Assembly (NCBI GenBank): GCA_910584645.1
Contig: CAJUAU010000016.1
Span: forward strand, 1-64,000
Source: an uncultured Eubacterium sp.
GTDB taxonomy: Bacteria; Bacillota; Clostridia; Lachnospirales; Lachnospiraceae
Direction of reading: 5' to 3'
Length of the DNA stretch: 64,000 nucleotides
Positions 34,580 through 42,166 of the stretch are shown here, piece by piece. The notes under the pieces were generated by a model, which saw only the letters and a list, made by a program, of their open reading frames with translations, made no database searches and was not told the DNA's origin. How positions within the stretch are numbered: the stretch's first letter is position 1; the number at the start of each line of letters is the position of its first letter. The position numbers and the translations under genes were made by a program.

Positions 34580-36475
34580 TTATGGGAGGACAGATGATAG
34601 ATACAAGTAAATCAAGTTCAGTCGGTCATTTTTTGCGGACAGTTCAATACATACCATCCTTTTCTGTTCCCTGCTCCTGCGTTTGCTTTCGTTTGACTTC
34701 TCCCTCTGCACCTTTTTCGCACATATCGGGCAATATTTTGAAATAGCAGAGCCAGGGACGTATTCAACACTGCACACCATACAATTCTTTGACGGCAACG
34801 CTGTCCACCGTTTTGTGGGTGTGATATGTAATTCACCGACAAAGCCGATGAATTTATAGTAAATCTTGATTTCCTGTTTCACTGTTCCGTCCGCTGACTT
34901 CTCACGCTCCGAAACAAGTATCTTGTCTATCAAGGTGTTTACGATGGTTGCGTCCAGTTCCTTTAAGCCTTGATAATTGCGGATAAGGGAGAGGAAGTCA
35001 CGGATTCCCTGCGATTTCTCATAGCTTTCATTGAGCGTTTCCGTTACTTCTTTCAGTCTTGCTTCGATTTCAAGCTGTTCTTTCTGGTATTTCCCCGACA
35101 TCATCTCAAAATTCCGCTCGGTGATACGCTCCATGACCTTATCCTCATAGAGAGAGGAAAACAGCCTGTCAAGCTCCGCAAGGCGTTTGTTCAGCTTCTT
35201 CCGTTCTTTCTCCATTGCCTTTGCCTTGCTCTGGTCTGTTTCCGTGAGCCGCTTTTCAATCGCCCTCACCGCCCGCTCGTCATTCACCGCCATATCCGCA
35301 AAACGGTTGATGTCGGCAAGGACGGCGTTGAATAAGTCCCTCGCTTCAATGGCGTGTGCGGTACACATGACGTTGCCGTACCTGCCATAATTATTACAGG
35401 TGTATTGTACGCAGTCGATAATGTCGGGGCGTTTCCTCCTGTTTGCGCTCATAGCCCGCAAAGCGTAGCCGCAGTCCGCACACTTGATAACGCCTGCAAA
35501 GATATTCTCAAAGCCGCCCTTGTTTTCTGGTAATCTGCGGCTTGTAATAAGCTGCTGTACGGTATCAAATTCCTCCTGCGTGACTATCCCCTCATGGGTG
35601 TCGGGTATCACTTCCCATTCTTCGGGCAGCTTAGAGGGACGTTTCTTGCTTTTCATATTGGCGGCAATCCGCTTGTAGCCTGCAAGGTTTCCCGCATATA
35701 TCGGGCTTCTTAAAATGTTCCTCACACTGTTCTCACTCCAAATATAACGGTTTTCTTCGTTGTCCTCAAAGTACCGTTCATAGCCTGTTGCCCCCTGCTC
35801 CGCCGCATAAGCGGCAGGGCGTAAAATATGCTGCTTATTAAGGTGCTTGCGGATTTTAGAGATTCCGTTTCCCGCTAATGCAAGGTCAAATATCTCCCTT
35901 ACTACATGGGCAACCTTACCATCTATCAGCAGGTGGTTATGGTCGGCAGGGTCTTTGATATACCCATAGGGTGCATACGTCCCCATGAATTTCCCCTGCT
36001 GAAACCTTGCACGGTACGCCGATTTTATCTTGACCGACACATCGGCAGAATACATTTCGTTTAGGATATTTCGGAATGGGGTAATGTCCATCGCCGATTT
36101 ATTGAGCGTGTCCACGCCGTCATTGACCGCTATATACCGCACGTTATTTTCGGGAAAAAAGACTTCGAGATACAGTCCGCAGTCAAGGTAATTCCTCCCT
36201 AAACGTGATAAATCTTTCGTAATCACGCAGTTTATCCGTCCGTTTTCAATGTCCTTAATCATGTTCTGGAAGCTCGGTCTTTGGAAATTCGTACCAGAAT
36301 AACCGTCGTCCACATACGTTTTTGCCAAGTGCCAGCCCTGCTTTTTCACATAATCCGTAAGGATAGATTTCTGTGTGGCAATGCTCGCACTCTCGTTATC
36401 CGTGCCATCGTCCTTTGACAAGCGACAGTAAATGCCGACTTCATAAATCTTATTTTCCGTTCTTATCCCTGCCAT
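34580..36475 (-). CDS. Large serine recombinase, TnpX-like, with DUF4368 end
   Basis: 631 residues; GGAGG precedes the ATG. Resolvase catalytic domain at 10-160 with the nucleophile Ser20 in YCRLSKDDG, DDGYSGTNFQRP and KDLSRLGRNY; recombinase DNA-binding domain (~180-290); zinc ribbon CADCGYALR..YTCNNYG (~335-375); coiled coil (~405-480); DUF4368-type C-terminus with a second cysteine cluster CMVCSVEY and CPICAKK. It would excise and integrate the element. The last ~10-15 codons lie beyond the terminal repeat, so the end of the protein is supplied by the target gene's antisense strand. Confidence 0.92.
   Translation of the reverse strand: MAGIRTENKIYEVGIYCRLSKDDGTDNESASIATQKSILTDYVKKQGWHLAKTYVDDGYSGTNFQRPSFQNMIKDIENGRINCVITKDLSRLGRNYLDCGLYLEVFFPENNVRYIAVNDGVDTLNKSAMDITPFRNILNEMYSADVSVKIKSAYRARFQQGKFMGTYAPYGYIKDPADHNHLLIDGKVAHVVREIFDLALAGNGISKIRKHLNKQHILRPAAYAAEQGATGYERYFEDNEENRYIWSENSVRNILRSPIYAGNLAGYKRIAANMKSKKRPSKLPEEWEVIPDTHEGIVTQEEFDTVQQLITSRRLPENKGGFENIFAGVIKCADCGYALRAMSANRRKRPDIIDCVQYTCNNYGRYGNVMCTAHAIEARDLFNAVLADINRFADMAVNDERAVRAIEKRLTETDQSKAKAMEKERKKLNKRLAELDRLFSSLYEDKVMERITERNFEMMSGKYQKEQLEIEARLKEVTETLNESYEKSQGIRDFLSLIRNYQGLKELDATIVNTLIDKILVSEREKSADGTVKQEIKIYYKFIGFVGELHITPTKRWTALPSKNCMVCSVEYVPGSAISKYCPICAKKVQREKSNESKRRSREQKRMVCIELSAKNDRLNLIYLYLSSVLP
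34594..34623 (+). pseudogene. 5' end of the split nuclease-like gene (rest at 44874-45314)
   Basis: GGGAGG at 34584-34589 and an ATG at 34594 open a frame reading MIDTSKSSSV. After about ten codons the mobile element begins. The downstream flank of the element continues in the same frame with RPTSVEQQEAEV. Joining 34623 to 44874 (or 34627 to 44878) gives one open frame of about 156 residues. The 250 bases before it (34340-34593) are AT-rich, hold no gene I can support, and should contain the promoter; TTGTAA-17-TATACA at 34416-34444 is a weak candidate. Confidence 0.75.
34631..34647 (+). repeat. Left terminal inverted repeat of the element
   Basis: TTTTGCGGACAGTTCAA, matching the reverse complement of the right end except for one extra G. 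Confidence 0.75.
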
Positions 36476-36528
36476 GCTGTTAAACCTCCGTCTTTGCTCT
36501 ACTTATTTCATGTTCCATTGCGTACATT

Positions 36529-36720
36529 CTAAGCGGATATACCCTCATTGTCGAAGGTGTCATCTTTGGCAATCTTCCTCCGTATATCCTCGGAGATAAT
36601 CGGGATAAATGCTTCTGCAACGGTCTGTGTGCCGACATATTCCCGACTGATAATTACCTGCACTCGTGCTTTTGGCACGATACGCTTTCTCTTTCTGTTC
36701 GCTGTCTTATCCTCGCCCAT
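36529..36720 (-). CDS. Small element-borne protein of unknown function
   Basis: 63 residues from the ATG at 36720 with AAGGAAG upstream; a longer frame would start at 36792 over the stop of the YdbC gene. Very basic N-terminal half (KTANRKRKRIVPKARV) and a phrase VGTQTVAEAFIPIISEDIRRK. Similar small proteins sit next to serine recombinases in this element class; they may assist excision, but the function is not known. Confidence 0.6.
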   Translation of the reverse strand: MGEDKTANRKRKRIVPKARVQVIISREYVGTQTVAEAFIPIISEDIRRKIAKDDTFDNEGISA

Positions 36721-36791
36721 ACTCAAATCTTCCTTTCCAGACAGGGCAGGGGAGCGTTTGAAAATGCCCCCACCCTGCCCATCAGATACCA

Positions 36792-37022
36792 TTAATCACT
36801 GCTGTTCATTTCTTTCTGCAATGCTTTAAGGAGTGCCGCCGCTTCATCAGCGGTCAATGTGATTCCCTTTCCGCATTTCTCACGGTTCGGGGAAAAGCTG
36901 CGGATGTCATACTTCGGCTCGTTCCCATTCCATGAAATCAAGTTGATTTCTTTTGTATAGCCGCTTTCGCTTGCCGACAACACGGCGATTTCCTTTACAA
37001 TCTCATACTGGATTTCTTTCAT
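36792..37022 (-). CDS. YdbC-like PC4/p15 domain protein
   Basis: 76 residues with the YdbC-type pattern EIVKEIAVLSASESGYTKEINLISWNGNEPKYDIRSF spanning most of it, ending in LTADEAAALLKAL. This family has a PC4-like fold that binds single-stranded DNA. Such a role fits replication or transfer of the element. It lies between ParB and the small protein, all in one direction. Confidence 0.8.
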   Translation of the reverse strand: MKEIQYEIVKEIAVLSASESGYTKEINLISWNGNEPKYDIRSFSPNREKCGKGITLTADEAAALLKALQKEMNSSD

Positions 37023-37088
37023 TTCTGCCTTGCCTTTCTGTTTTTTTATCTGTTCAGAGTTTTGTATTTACCTCCCGAAAAGAGAAGA

Positions 37089-37943
37089 TTAGCGGCTGTC
37101 CCTGTTCCGTTTCCTCTGCAATTCACGCTCCAAAAGTTTGATGATGGTGTCCTCCATCTGCTTCGGCGTTGTGCCTTTCGGGAAGTATTTCTTTAACCGC
37201 TCCATGCCGATTTTCACGGTTTCTTTCTGGTTTCCCTTTTCCTCCGTCATAATCGCAAAGATGGTATCCATGTCAAGCCGCCCGCTCTGGCTTAGGCTTT
37301 TCATCCGCTGTGCCTGTGAGAGTGAGGGCGTTGCTTCTTCACTTTCCATTGTGGCAAATAAATTTTCCTGCTCGTCTTTCTTTAAAAAGGACAGCTCCAC
37401 CGCAGGCGTGAGGGCGATTCTACCCTCGTCCACCATCTGCAAAATCGGCGGTATCAGCTCCGTTAAGCGGATAAACCGCTGTACGGTCATCCTGCCAACG
37501 CCGAAGCCCTGCGCCACTTTATCGTCTGTCCGCAACTTCGTCCCAACTTGTGACGAGGTTAAATCTGTGCGGAATCCCTGCCGCTTCATGGCTTCGGATT
37601 TCATCTTGTAGGCAAACGCCCGCTCGCTCGGCAGGATATTTTCACGCTGTAAATTACTGTCTACAAGGGTGATGATGGCTCGGTCACGGTCTAAGGGCAG
37701 GACAAAAGCGGGGATTGTGTTTATCCCTGCAAGCTCCGAAGCACGGACACGCCGCTGTCCTGCAATGATTTCATAGCCGTTCCCGTCCTCTTTCGGGCGT
37801 GTGATTATCGGCGTTACGATTCCAAACTCTTTGATACTCTCTGCTAATTCTGACAACATTTCGTCCTCCACTACATGAAACGGGTTATCGGGAAACGGAT
37901 ATAAATCTGCGGTCTTTAATACCTTAAAATCCTGTTTCTTCAT
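37089..37943 (-). CDS. ParB/Spo0J-family DNA-binding protein
   Basis: 284 residues. ParB N-domain with AGQRRVRASE (GQRRVRA at 62-68) and LVDSNLQREN, then an HTH domain (GFGVGRMTVQRFIRL) and a basic C-terminus. ParB-family proteins load on centromere sites and use CTP. No ParA ATPase is encoded in the element, so it may act as a regulator or stabiliser of the excised circle instead of in classical partition. It starts eight bases after the relaxase stop. Confidence 0.9.
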   Translation of the reverse strand: MKKQDFKVLKTADLYPFPDNPFHVVEDEMLSELAESIKEFGIVTPIITRPKEDGNGYEIIAGQRRVRASELAGINTIPAFVLPLDRDRAIITLVDSNLQRENILPSERAFAYKMKSEAMKRQGFRTDLTSSQVGTKLRTDDKVAQGFGVGRMTVQRFIRLTELIPPILQMVDEGRIALTPAVELSFLKKDEQENLFATMESEEATPSLSQAQRMKSLSQSGRLDMDTIFAIMTEEKGNQKETVKIGMERLKKYFPKGTTPKQMEDTIIKLLERELQRKRNRDSR

Positions 37944-37951
37944 TCACATTT

Positions 37952-38917
37952 CTACCTTTCTTTCGCCCTGTTCCGATTGCTTTTCTGCAATTCCTCTAAT
38001 ACTTCTGGCGGTATTTTTTTCAATAACCTTTCCATCTGCTGATTGGTTTTCTGCAACTCAAATATCCTCTGGTTGGCTTTCTGTACCTTTAATTCCTGTT
38101 CGTACTTTTCATCACGCATACGCCCCGCATAATCGGATTCCTGCCCGATTCTCTCTTTCAAGCTGTCAATATACGCCTGCTGTTTCCCGATTTCCTTAGA
38201 GAATTTCTCCACGTCTGGGAGCCATGCCGCAAGCAGTTCCAGAGCCTTGTCACGCTTTTTCCCTGCGTTAAAGGCGTTGATGTCAGAGAGGGCAGACACG
38301 ATTTCCGCATATTGTTTATCCAGTCTGCCGCCTAACTTATAGAGCCATGTGGGGATATGCTTCCGTTTAGTTTCCATTGAGGACTGACCTCTTTCAAGCT
38401 GATTCCAACGTGCGGACATCCGCTCATGGTAGGCGGTCTGCCACTCGGATAAGGATTTCTGGTTGCCTAAGATAGACTTCGCTGACAGCTTGTTATCTGG
38501 CGTAAGCGGCACAAAGCACAGGTGCATGTGGGGTGTCCTCTCGTCCATATGGATAACTGCGGAGAGAATATTTTTCTTTCCCACACGCTCCGAAATGAAG
38601 TCAAGAGCCGTCTGGAAATACTCTTTTTGTTCTTCGGGCGGCAGGCTGTTCATAAATTCGGGCGAAGCTGTGATGAGCGTTTCCACCATCATCACGCTGT
38701 CTTTCCTCGTCCTGCACCCTGCTTCGGCTACCATTCGGTTTATCTCTTTCTTGTAGGTGTAACGGGGCGGATTCACAAGATGGTAGTTATCTTTGGAGCG
38801 TTCCATATCAATATCTGGGTTGCTTTTATAGGCTTCTTTCTTCCGCTCGTTGTGGCGTTCACAAGCCGCAACGCCGCCTGCTTTGCGTTTCTGGAAACGC
38901 AGGATTGCATAGGGCAT
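37952..38917 (-). CDS. MobV-family relaxase (Pre/Mob, TnpZ-like)
   Basis: 321 residues. N-terminal RFQKRKAGGVAACERHNERK puts a histidine at residue 22, the position of the DNA-linking His22 in pMV158 MobM. The metal-binding motif HMDERTPHMH is at 123-132. A long coiled coil fills residues ~215-310. It would nick at the oriT at ~39153, about 240 bases upstream of its start, and pilot single-stranded DNA through a helper's conjugation channel. Shorter than MobM (about 490 residues), lacking part of the C-terminus. Confidence 0.93.
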   Translation of the reverse strand: MPYAILRFQKRKAGGVAACERHNERKKEAYKSNPDIDMERSKDNYHLVNPPRYTYKKEINRMVAEAGCRTRKDSVMMVETLITASPEFMNSLPPEEQKEYFQTALDFISERVGKKNILSAVIHMDERTPHMHLCFVPLTPDNKLSAKSILGNQKSLSEWQTAYHERMSARWNQLERGQSSMETKRKHIPTWLYKLGGRLDKQYAEIVSALSDINAFNAGKKRDKALELLAAWLPDVEKFSKEIGKQQAYIDSLKERIGQESDYAGRMRDEKYEQELKVQKANQRIFELQKTNQQMERLLKKIPPEVLEELQKSNRNRAKER

Positions 38918-38972
38918 AGTTCATCATCTTCCTTTCTTTCGGCGAGTAACTGTCACTTCCTGTCTTTGGTGC

Positions 38973-39335
38973 GTGACGGTCATGACGGTTATGACGGTGT
39001 TTTTGGGATACCCCCTCATAAGAGCCGTAACCGTCACGCCGATATTCTTTTATCCGAAGCGGAAAGCGCAGGATAAGCAGGGCGTAAGCCCTGCATTAAG
39101 GGAGTCCAGAGGGAACGTCTGGCACACGACTTTGCAGGGCAAAGTGTAGTGTGTTACACCCTGTAAACGCAGTCGGAAAAATCGGAGGATTTTTCTGACC
39201 GCAGGGGTGGCTTTACGAGCCGAAAAGGGCGAGTAATGCCCACGCCTGCATGTTACGTTTACGGGGTGTTCTCCCGTAAGGGTGACAGCGGCGGGGGTAT
39301 CCCAAAAACACCGTCATCATCGTCATGACCGTCAC
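38973..39335. repeat. Origin/transfer region bounded by a 43-base inverted repeat
   Basis: 38973-39015 and 39293-39335 are inverted copies with two mismatches. Each contains stacked GTGACGGT/ATGACGGT units, like iterons, and GGGATACCCCC. The right arm lies within the end of the RepA-like gene. Between the arms are the oriT, the stem GCAGGGC/GCCCTGC at 39077-39094 and CCAGA/TCTGG at 39106-39122. This 340-base stretch has no gene. Confidence 0.8.
39141..39160. other. oriT, MobV (pMV158) type
   Basis: AAAGTGTAGTGTGTTACACC matches the pMV158 recombination/nick site pattern, with the core TAGTGTG/TTA (nick expected between 39153 and 39154) inside the inverted repeat GTGTA/TACAC. It lies next to the MobV gene. 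Confidence 0.85.
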
Positions 39336-40311
39336 CCTCCACATCTTCCTGCCTTGCAAGGGAAATCATCCGCCCACTGCTCCTGCGGCTAAAATCATAA
39401 CGGATATGGTTTTCAAGCAAGAAATCAAGGCGGTACTCGTTCATCCACTTCGTCAAGACATTCGCCGCTGTCCCTGTTTCCCCCAGAACGTCCAGTAACT
39501 CGGTGGCTGTTCCAGTCCATCCCTCCCTGCCCTGCATGAAATCCACTAACCGAAAAAGAATATCTGGTATCGCTTCTTTCGCAAGCTGTTCCTGCTCCTT
39601 ACGTTCCACCAGTTCCCAACTGCAATCACGGAAGCGGAGCGTGAACTCCTGATAGGGCGTGTCCCTGCCCGTCACATACAGCTTGGCGGCATTGGACGCA
39701 CGGTTTTCCTGTTCCAGAACAAAGGTTGCGTCCGCACTCCCCGTCAATCCAGTCGTGCCAGACACCTTGTTGAACACGTCGCTGTCATTCTGCTTTCGGA
39801 TGTGGTGTACGACAATGACCGCCAGAGAATGCCTGTCGGCAAAGTCTTTGATAAGGGAGATGTCCCCATAGTCGCTTGCATAGGCATTGTCTTTGGAAGC
39901 GGTGCGGATTTTCTGCAAGGTGTCAATGACAATGAGCCTGCTGTCGGGGTATTCTTTCAGATAATCTTCCAACTGCACGATAAGACCATCTGACAGCTTA
40001 TCGCTCGCCACAGCAAAGTGAAGCCGCCCGCTTGCTTCGTCCGTCAAGCGGAACAGCCTGTCTTGTATGCGGCAGAACGTGTCCTCCAAACAGAGGTAAA
40101 GCACATCGCCCTCCTGTGTGGGCATATCCCATAAGGGGATTCCCTGCGACACGCAGAGGCAGAGCTTTAACATGAGCCAGCTCTTGCCGATTTTCTGTGA
40201 GCCGCAGAACAGGGTTAAGCCCGTGGGTATCAGACCGTCCACCACAAAGGACGGCTTCTCAAGCGGCTCATAGAGGAGCGTGTCGGCATTGACTGTCTGA
40301 AGCTTCTGCAT
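39259..40311 (-). CDS. RepA-like AAA ATPase (replicative helicase/initiator type)
   Basis: 350 residues; GGAGG before the ATG. Walker A GSQKIGKS at 37-44, Walker B-type LIVIDTLQKIR and VIVVHHIRK, as in the RecA-like hexameric RepA helicases of RSF1010-type plasmids. The C-terminal ~100 residues look like a winged helix. It could unwind or initiate replication of the excised element. The last 25 codons overlap the right arm of the 43-base inverted repeat, giving an acidic DGHDDDDG end. Its start overlaps a short leader frame. Confidence 0.85.
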   Translation of the reverse strand: MQKLQTVNADTLLYEPLEKPSFVVDGLIPTGLTLFCGSQKIGKSWLMLKLCLCVSQGIPLWDMPTQEGDVLYLCLEDTFCRIQDRLFRLTDEASGRLHFAVASDKLSDGLIVQLEDYLKEYPDSRLIVIDTLQKIRTASKDNAYASDYGDISLIKDFADRHSLAVIVVHHIRKQNDSDVFNKVSGTTGLTGSADATFVLEQENRASNAAKLYVTGRDTPYQEFTLRFRDCSWELVERKEQEQLAKEAIPDILFRLVDFMQGREGWTGTATELLDVLGETGTAANVLTKWMNEYRLDFLLENHIRYDFSRRSSGRMISLARQEDVEGDGHDDDDGVFGIPPPLSPLRENTP

Positions 40312-40354
40312 GGGATTCCTCCTTTCGGGCGGTGTCTTTGGTTTTGTTGCACAT
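40268..40354 (-). CDS. Short leader frame overlapping the RepA-like gene
   Basis: 28 codons from an ATG with AAGGAGG at good spacing. The ribosome site and start of the ATPase gene lie inside it in another frame, so its translation could control the ATPase gene. The peptide (MCNKTKDTARKEESHAEA..) resembles nothing known. Confidence 0.35.
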   Translation of the reverse strand: MCNKTKDTARKEESHAEASDSQCRHAPL

Positions 40355-40365
40355 AAAAATAAACC

Positions 40366-40403
40366 TCCTTAAAAAGATTTACTCCCACGAAAAAAGTGGG
40401 AGT
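40366..40403 (-). terminator. Hairpin behind the sigma-like gene
   Basis: ACTCCCAC/GTGGGAGT with a 7-base loop; on the minus strand AAATCTTTTT follows. It lies between the sigma-like gene and the leader frame. Confidence 0.6.
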
Positions 40404-40462
40404 ATGTATTGCCGCCAATCCCACGCCGATAAAAAGCGGATTCCTTTTTCGGGCAGTAATAA

Positions 40463-40936
40463 TCACGGTTGGAGATACTTTCTCATTTCTGCCTTAACTT
40501 TCTCCCTTGCAACCGAAACAGACTTCTGGATGGCGGAAGCGGTGCAATGCTCCATCTTGCCGATTTGATAAAAGTTGAAATCATACTCGTAGTACAGCAG
40601 GAAACGCCGCCTTTGTATCTCTGGCAGTCGGGCAACCGCCTTAGCAAATATTTCATTTCTTTCTTTTTCAATCATTCTTTCATCAAGCGTTTTAGGCACC
40701 CGCAACGCACGTCTGTAAAGCGTTTCATCCCACACCTCGTTAAACTCCCTGTGCCGCTGGTTCCATTGCTGCAGGTTCCTGTTCCTGCGCTCCATCTGCC
40801 GAAATTCAAAGAATAGCTGTTCTGATACTTCCAGTTCGTGATGTTCCCCCTGCCCGTCCTTAAAGCTGATAAAATACTTTGTGCCGCTTTCTGTGGATTC
40901 CTCCCGAAGCGTATATGTCTTTGCCCCGTACGCCAT
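40463..40936 (-). CDS. Sigma-70-like protein of the element (region 4 type)
   Basis: 157 residues; GGAGG before the ATG. The C-terminal 70 residues carry a sigma region 4 HTH (LPEIQRRRFLLYYEYDFNFYQIGKMEHCTASAIQKSVSVAREK, spread over ~105-150). The N-terminal half is charged and unlike region 2. Such proteins are common in clostridial mobile elements as positive regulators of transfer genes. It starts right behind an intrinsic terminator. Confidence 0.8.
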   Translation of the reverse strand: MAYGAKTYTLREESTESGTKYFISFKDGQGEHHELEVSEQLFFEFRQMERRNRNLQQWNQRHREFNEVWDETLYRRALRVPKTLDERMIEKERNEIFAKAVARLPEIQRRRFLLYYEYDFNFYQIGKMEHCTASAIQKSVSVAREKVKAEMRKYLQP

Positions 40937-40950
40937 TTTCTTTCCTCCCG

Positions 40951-40986
40951 AAAAAAATTGAGTGAGAGGATTGCCCTCTCACCCAA
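40951..40986 (-). terminator. Intrinsic terminator between the two sigma-like genes
   Basis: On the minus strand TTGGGTGAGAGG pairs with CCTCTCACTCAA around GCAAT and is followed by TTTTTTT. The downstream gene's ribosome site follows at once, so it may act as an attenuator. Confidence 0.85.
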
Positions 40987-41002
40987 TAGCCCGTGGGGAC
41001 GC

Positions 41003-41446
41003 TTAAATTTCCCCGAAAGGATAAAAAATAGGCTTTAATTTTTTACGGAGCCTTTCAAGGCGTTTGTAGACCGCCCTTTCGGTAAGCCCTGCCATTGCCG
41101 CAATCTCCCTTGTGGAATACCCCTGCATTTTCAGCAGGAGAATGAGCAGGGTATGCTTGTCCACCGTAAGCAGTACCTGATACAGTTTCTCGTCCTCAAT
41201 CTCGTCCAGTAAGTCCGCAACGGTATCTGGCTCCGCCTGCGGTTCTGTATCTGCCATTCCCTCAAGGTATTCCCCGAAGTCGCTCGTCCATCGGTAAAAC
41301 CGCCTGTTAGAATTAAAGTCTGCCCTGTCCTCAATGCGGATTTGCTCAATGACCGCTTCATCAACGCCATGTTCCCGCAGCACTTTTTCCTCGGCTTCTT
41401 TCCAGATACGCCATTTCCTGTCCTCACGTCCGTGGTTATATGCCAT
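41003..41446 (-). CDS. Sigma-like HTH protein of the element
   Basis: 147 residues with an acidic middle (TEPQAEPDTVADLLDEIEDE) and a C-terminal region 4-like HTH: LLILLLKMQGYSTREIAAMAGLTERAVYKRLERLRKKLK, spread over ~100-140. The N-terminus (MAYNHGREDRKWRIWKEAEE) is typical of proteins upstream of sigma genes in Tn1549-like elements. Likely a regulator of the element's genes. An AGGAAAAGG site precedes the ATG. Confidence 0.75.
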   Translation of the reverse strand: MAYNHGREDRKWRIWKEAEEKVLREHGVDEAVIEQIRIEDRADFNSNRRFYRWTSDFGEYLEGMADTEPQAEPDTVADLLDEIEDEKLYQVLLTVDKHTLLILLLKMQGYSTREIAAMAGLTERAVYKRLERLRKKLKPIFYPFGEI

Positions 41447-41884
41447 GTTCCTTTTCCTCCAATCTGAATTTTTGAAAATGTAAAATCCAGATGGAGAGGT
41501 GGTGAACGACAGCCGACATCAGAAACAGCCCTGCGACATATTCCGATAAAAAACGACAAAAGAAAAACCGCAAAGGTTCTGTGACCTTTACGGTTATAAG
41601 TGATACTAATTCTGTTAAGTGGAGATTCTACTTCTGGTTTCATGGTGAGAAGTAGCGTTGCATGGTCGGAAATTTTTTTAACTGACTTCCTGCCATTCCC
41701 AAACATGCTATGTATAGATAAACTCTGCATTGCATGAGCAGATGGACAGCTGCCCGAAAAAAGAACATAAAAAATCCCCCCAAATTTAGAAAACAAATTC
41801 AGAGGGTAATTTAGGGTATAATAAAATAACCCACCCGAATATTGTTTTTTTTATTTGGTGGGCCTGTCTTTCCAAATACCAAAT
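41447..41884. other. Intergenic region without a supported gene
   Basis: About 440 bases between the sigma-like gene and the KTR/tet operon. I see a GGTGGG/CCCACC pair near 41830-41865 around a T-rich tract and AT-rich sequence, but no frame with a credible start and product. Long minus-strand frames here are overlaps of the neighbouring gene. It should hold the promoter of the sigma-like gene. Confidence 0.5.
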
Positions 41885-41932
41885 AAAAAAGAGCCGATGA
41901 TCCGTGAGTTATCCCACAAGTTCATCGGCTCT
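41885..41932 (-). terminator. Terminator of the tet-KTR operon
   Basis: AGAGCCGATGA/TCATCGGCTCT, an 11-bp perfect stem, followed on the minus strand by TTTTTTATTT. Confidence 0.9.
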
Positions 41933-41937
41933 GCGTC

Positions 41938-42111
41938 TTAAGCGTCTGGCTCTTTGATGATAGTTACCTGCAAATTATCAACTTTAATCAATCTTTCTTG
42001 CCTACATTTTGGGCAATAGAGAGGGTAATTCTTCAAAACGGTATCTTTTCTAATTTTGTTACGAGTTTTGTTTCCACAAACAGGACACAATATCCATTCG
42101 CATTTCATCAT
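41938..42111 (-). CDS. Cysteine-rich KTR-type small protein
   Basis: 57 residues, absent from simple length-filtered gene lists. It reads MMKCEWILCPVCGNKTRNK, then a second pair LYCPKCRQE: two CxxC knuckles making a zinc ribbon, with the KTR motif after the first. Genes of this family commonly follow tet genes in Firmicute elements. AAAGGA lies before the ATG pair at 42111/42108. Function unknown; nucleic-acid binding is possible. Confidence 0.85.
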   Translation of the reverse strand: MMKCEWILCPVCGNKTRNKIRKDTVLKNYPLYCPKCRQERLIKVDNLQVTIIKEPDA

Positions 42112-42166
42112 GATTATTTTCTAATCCTTTCAAATCTCATTCTATACAAAAAATTTATACAAACTG

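Noticed and set aside
39659..39871. Plus-strand frames opposite the RepA-like and ParB genes
   Set aside because: Mirror frames of well-supported minus-strand genes.
41131..41796. 221-codon minus-strand frame upstream of the sigma-like gene
   Set aside because: Overlaps the sigma-like gene in another frame over most of its supported part; no ribosome site or motif.
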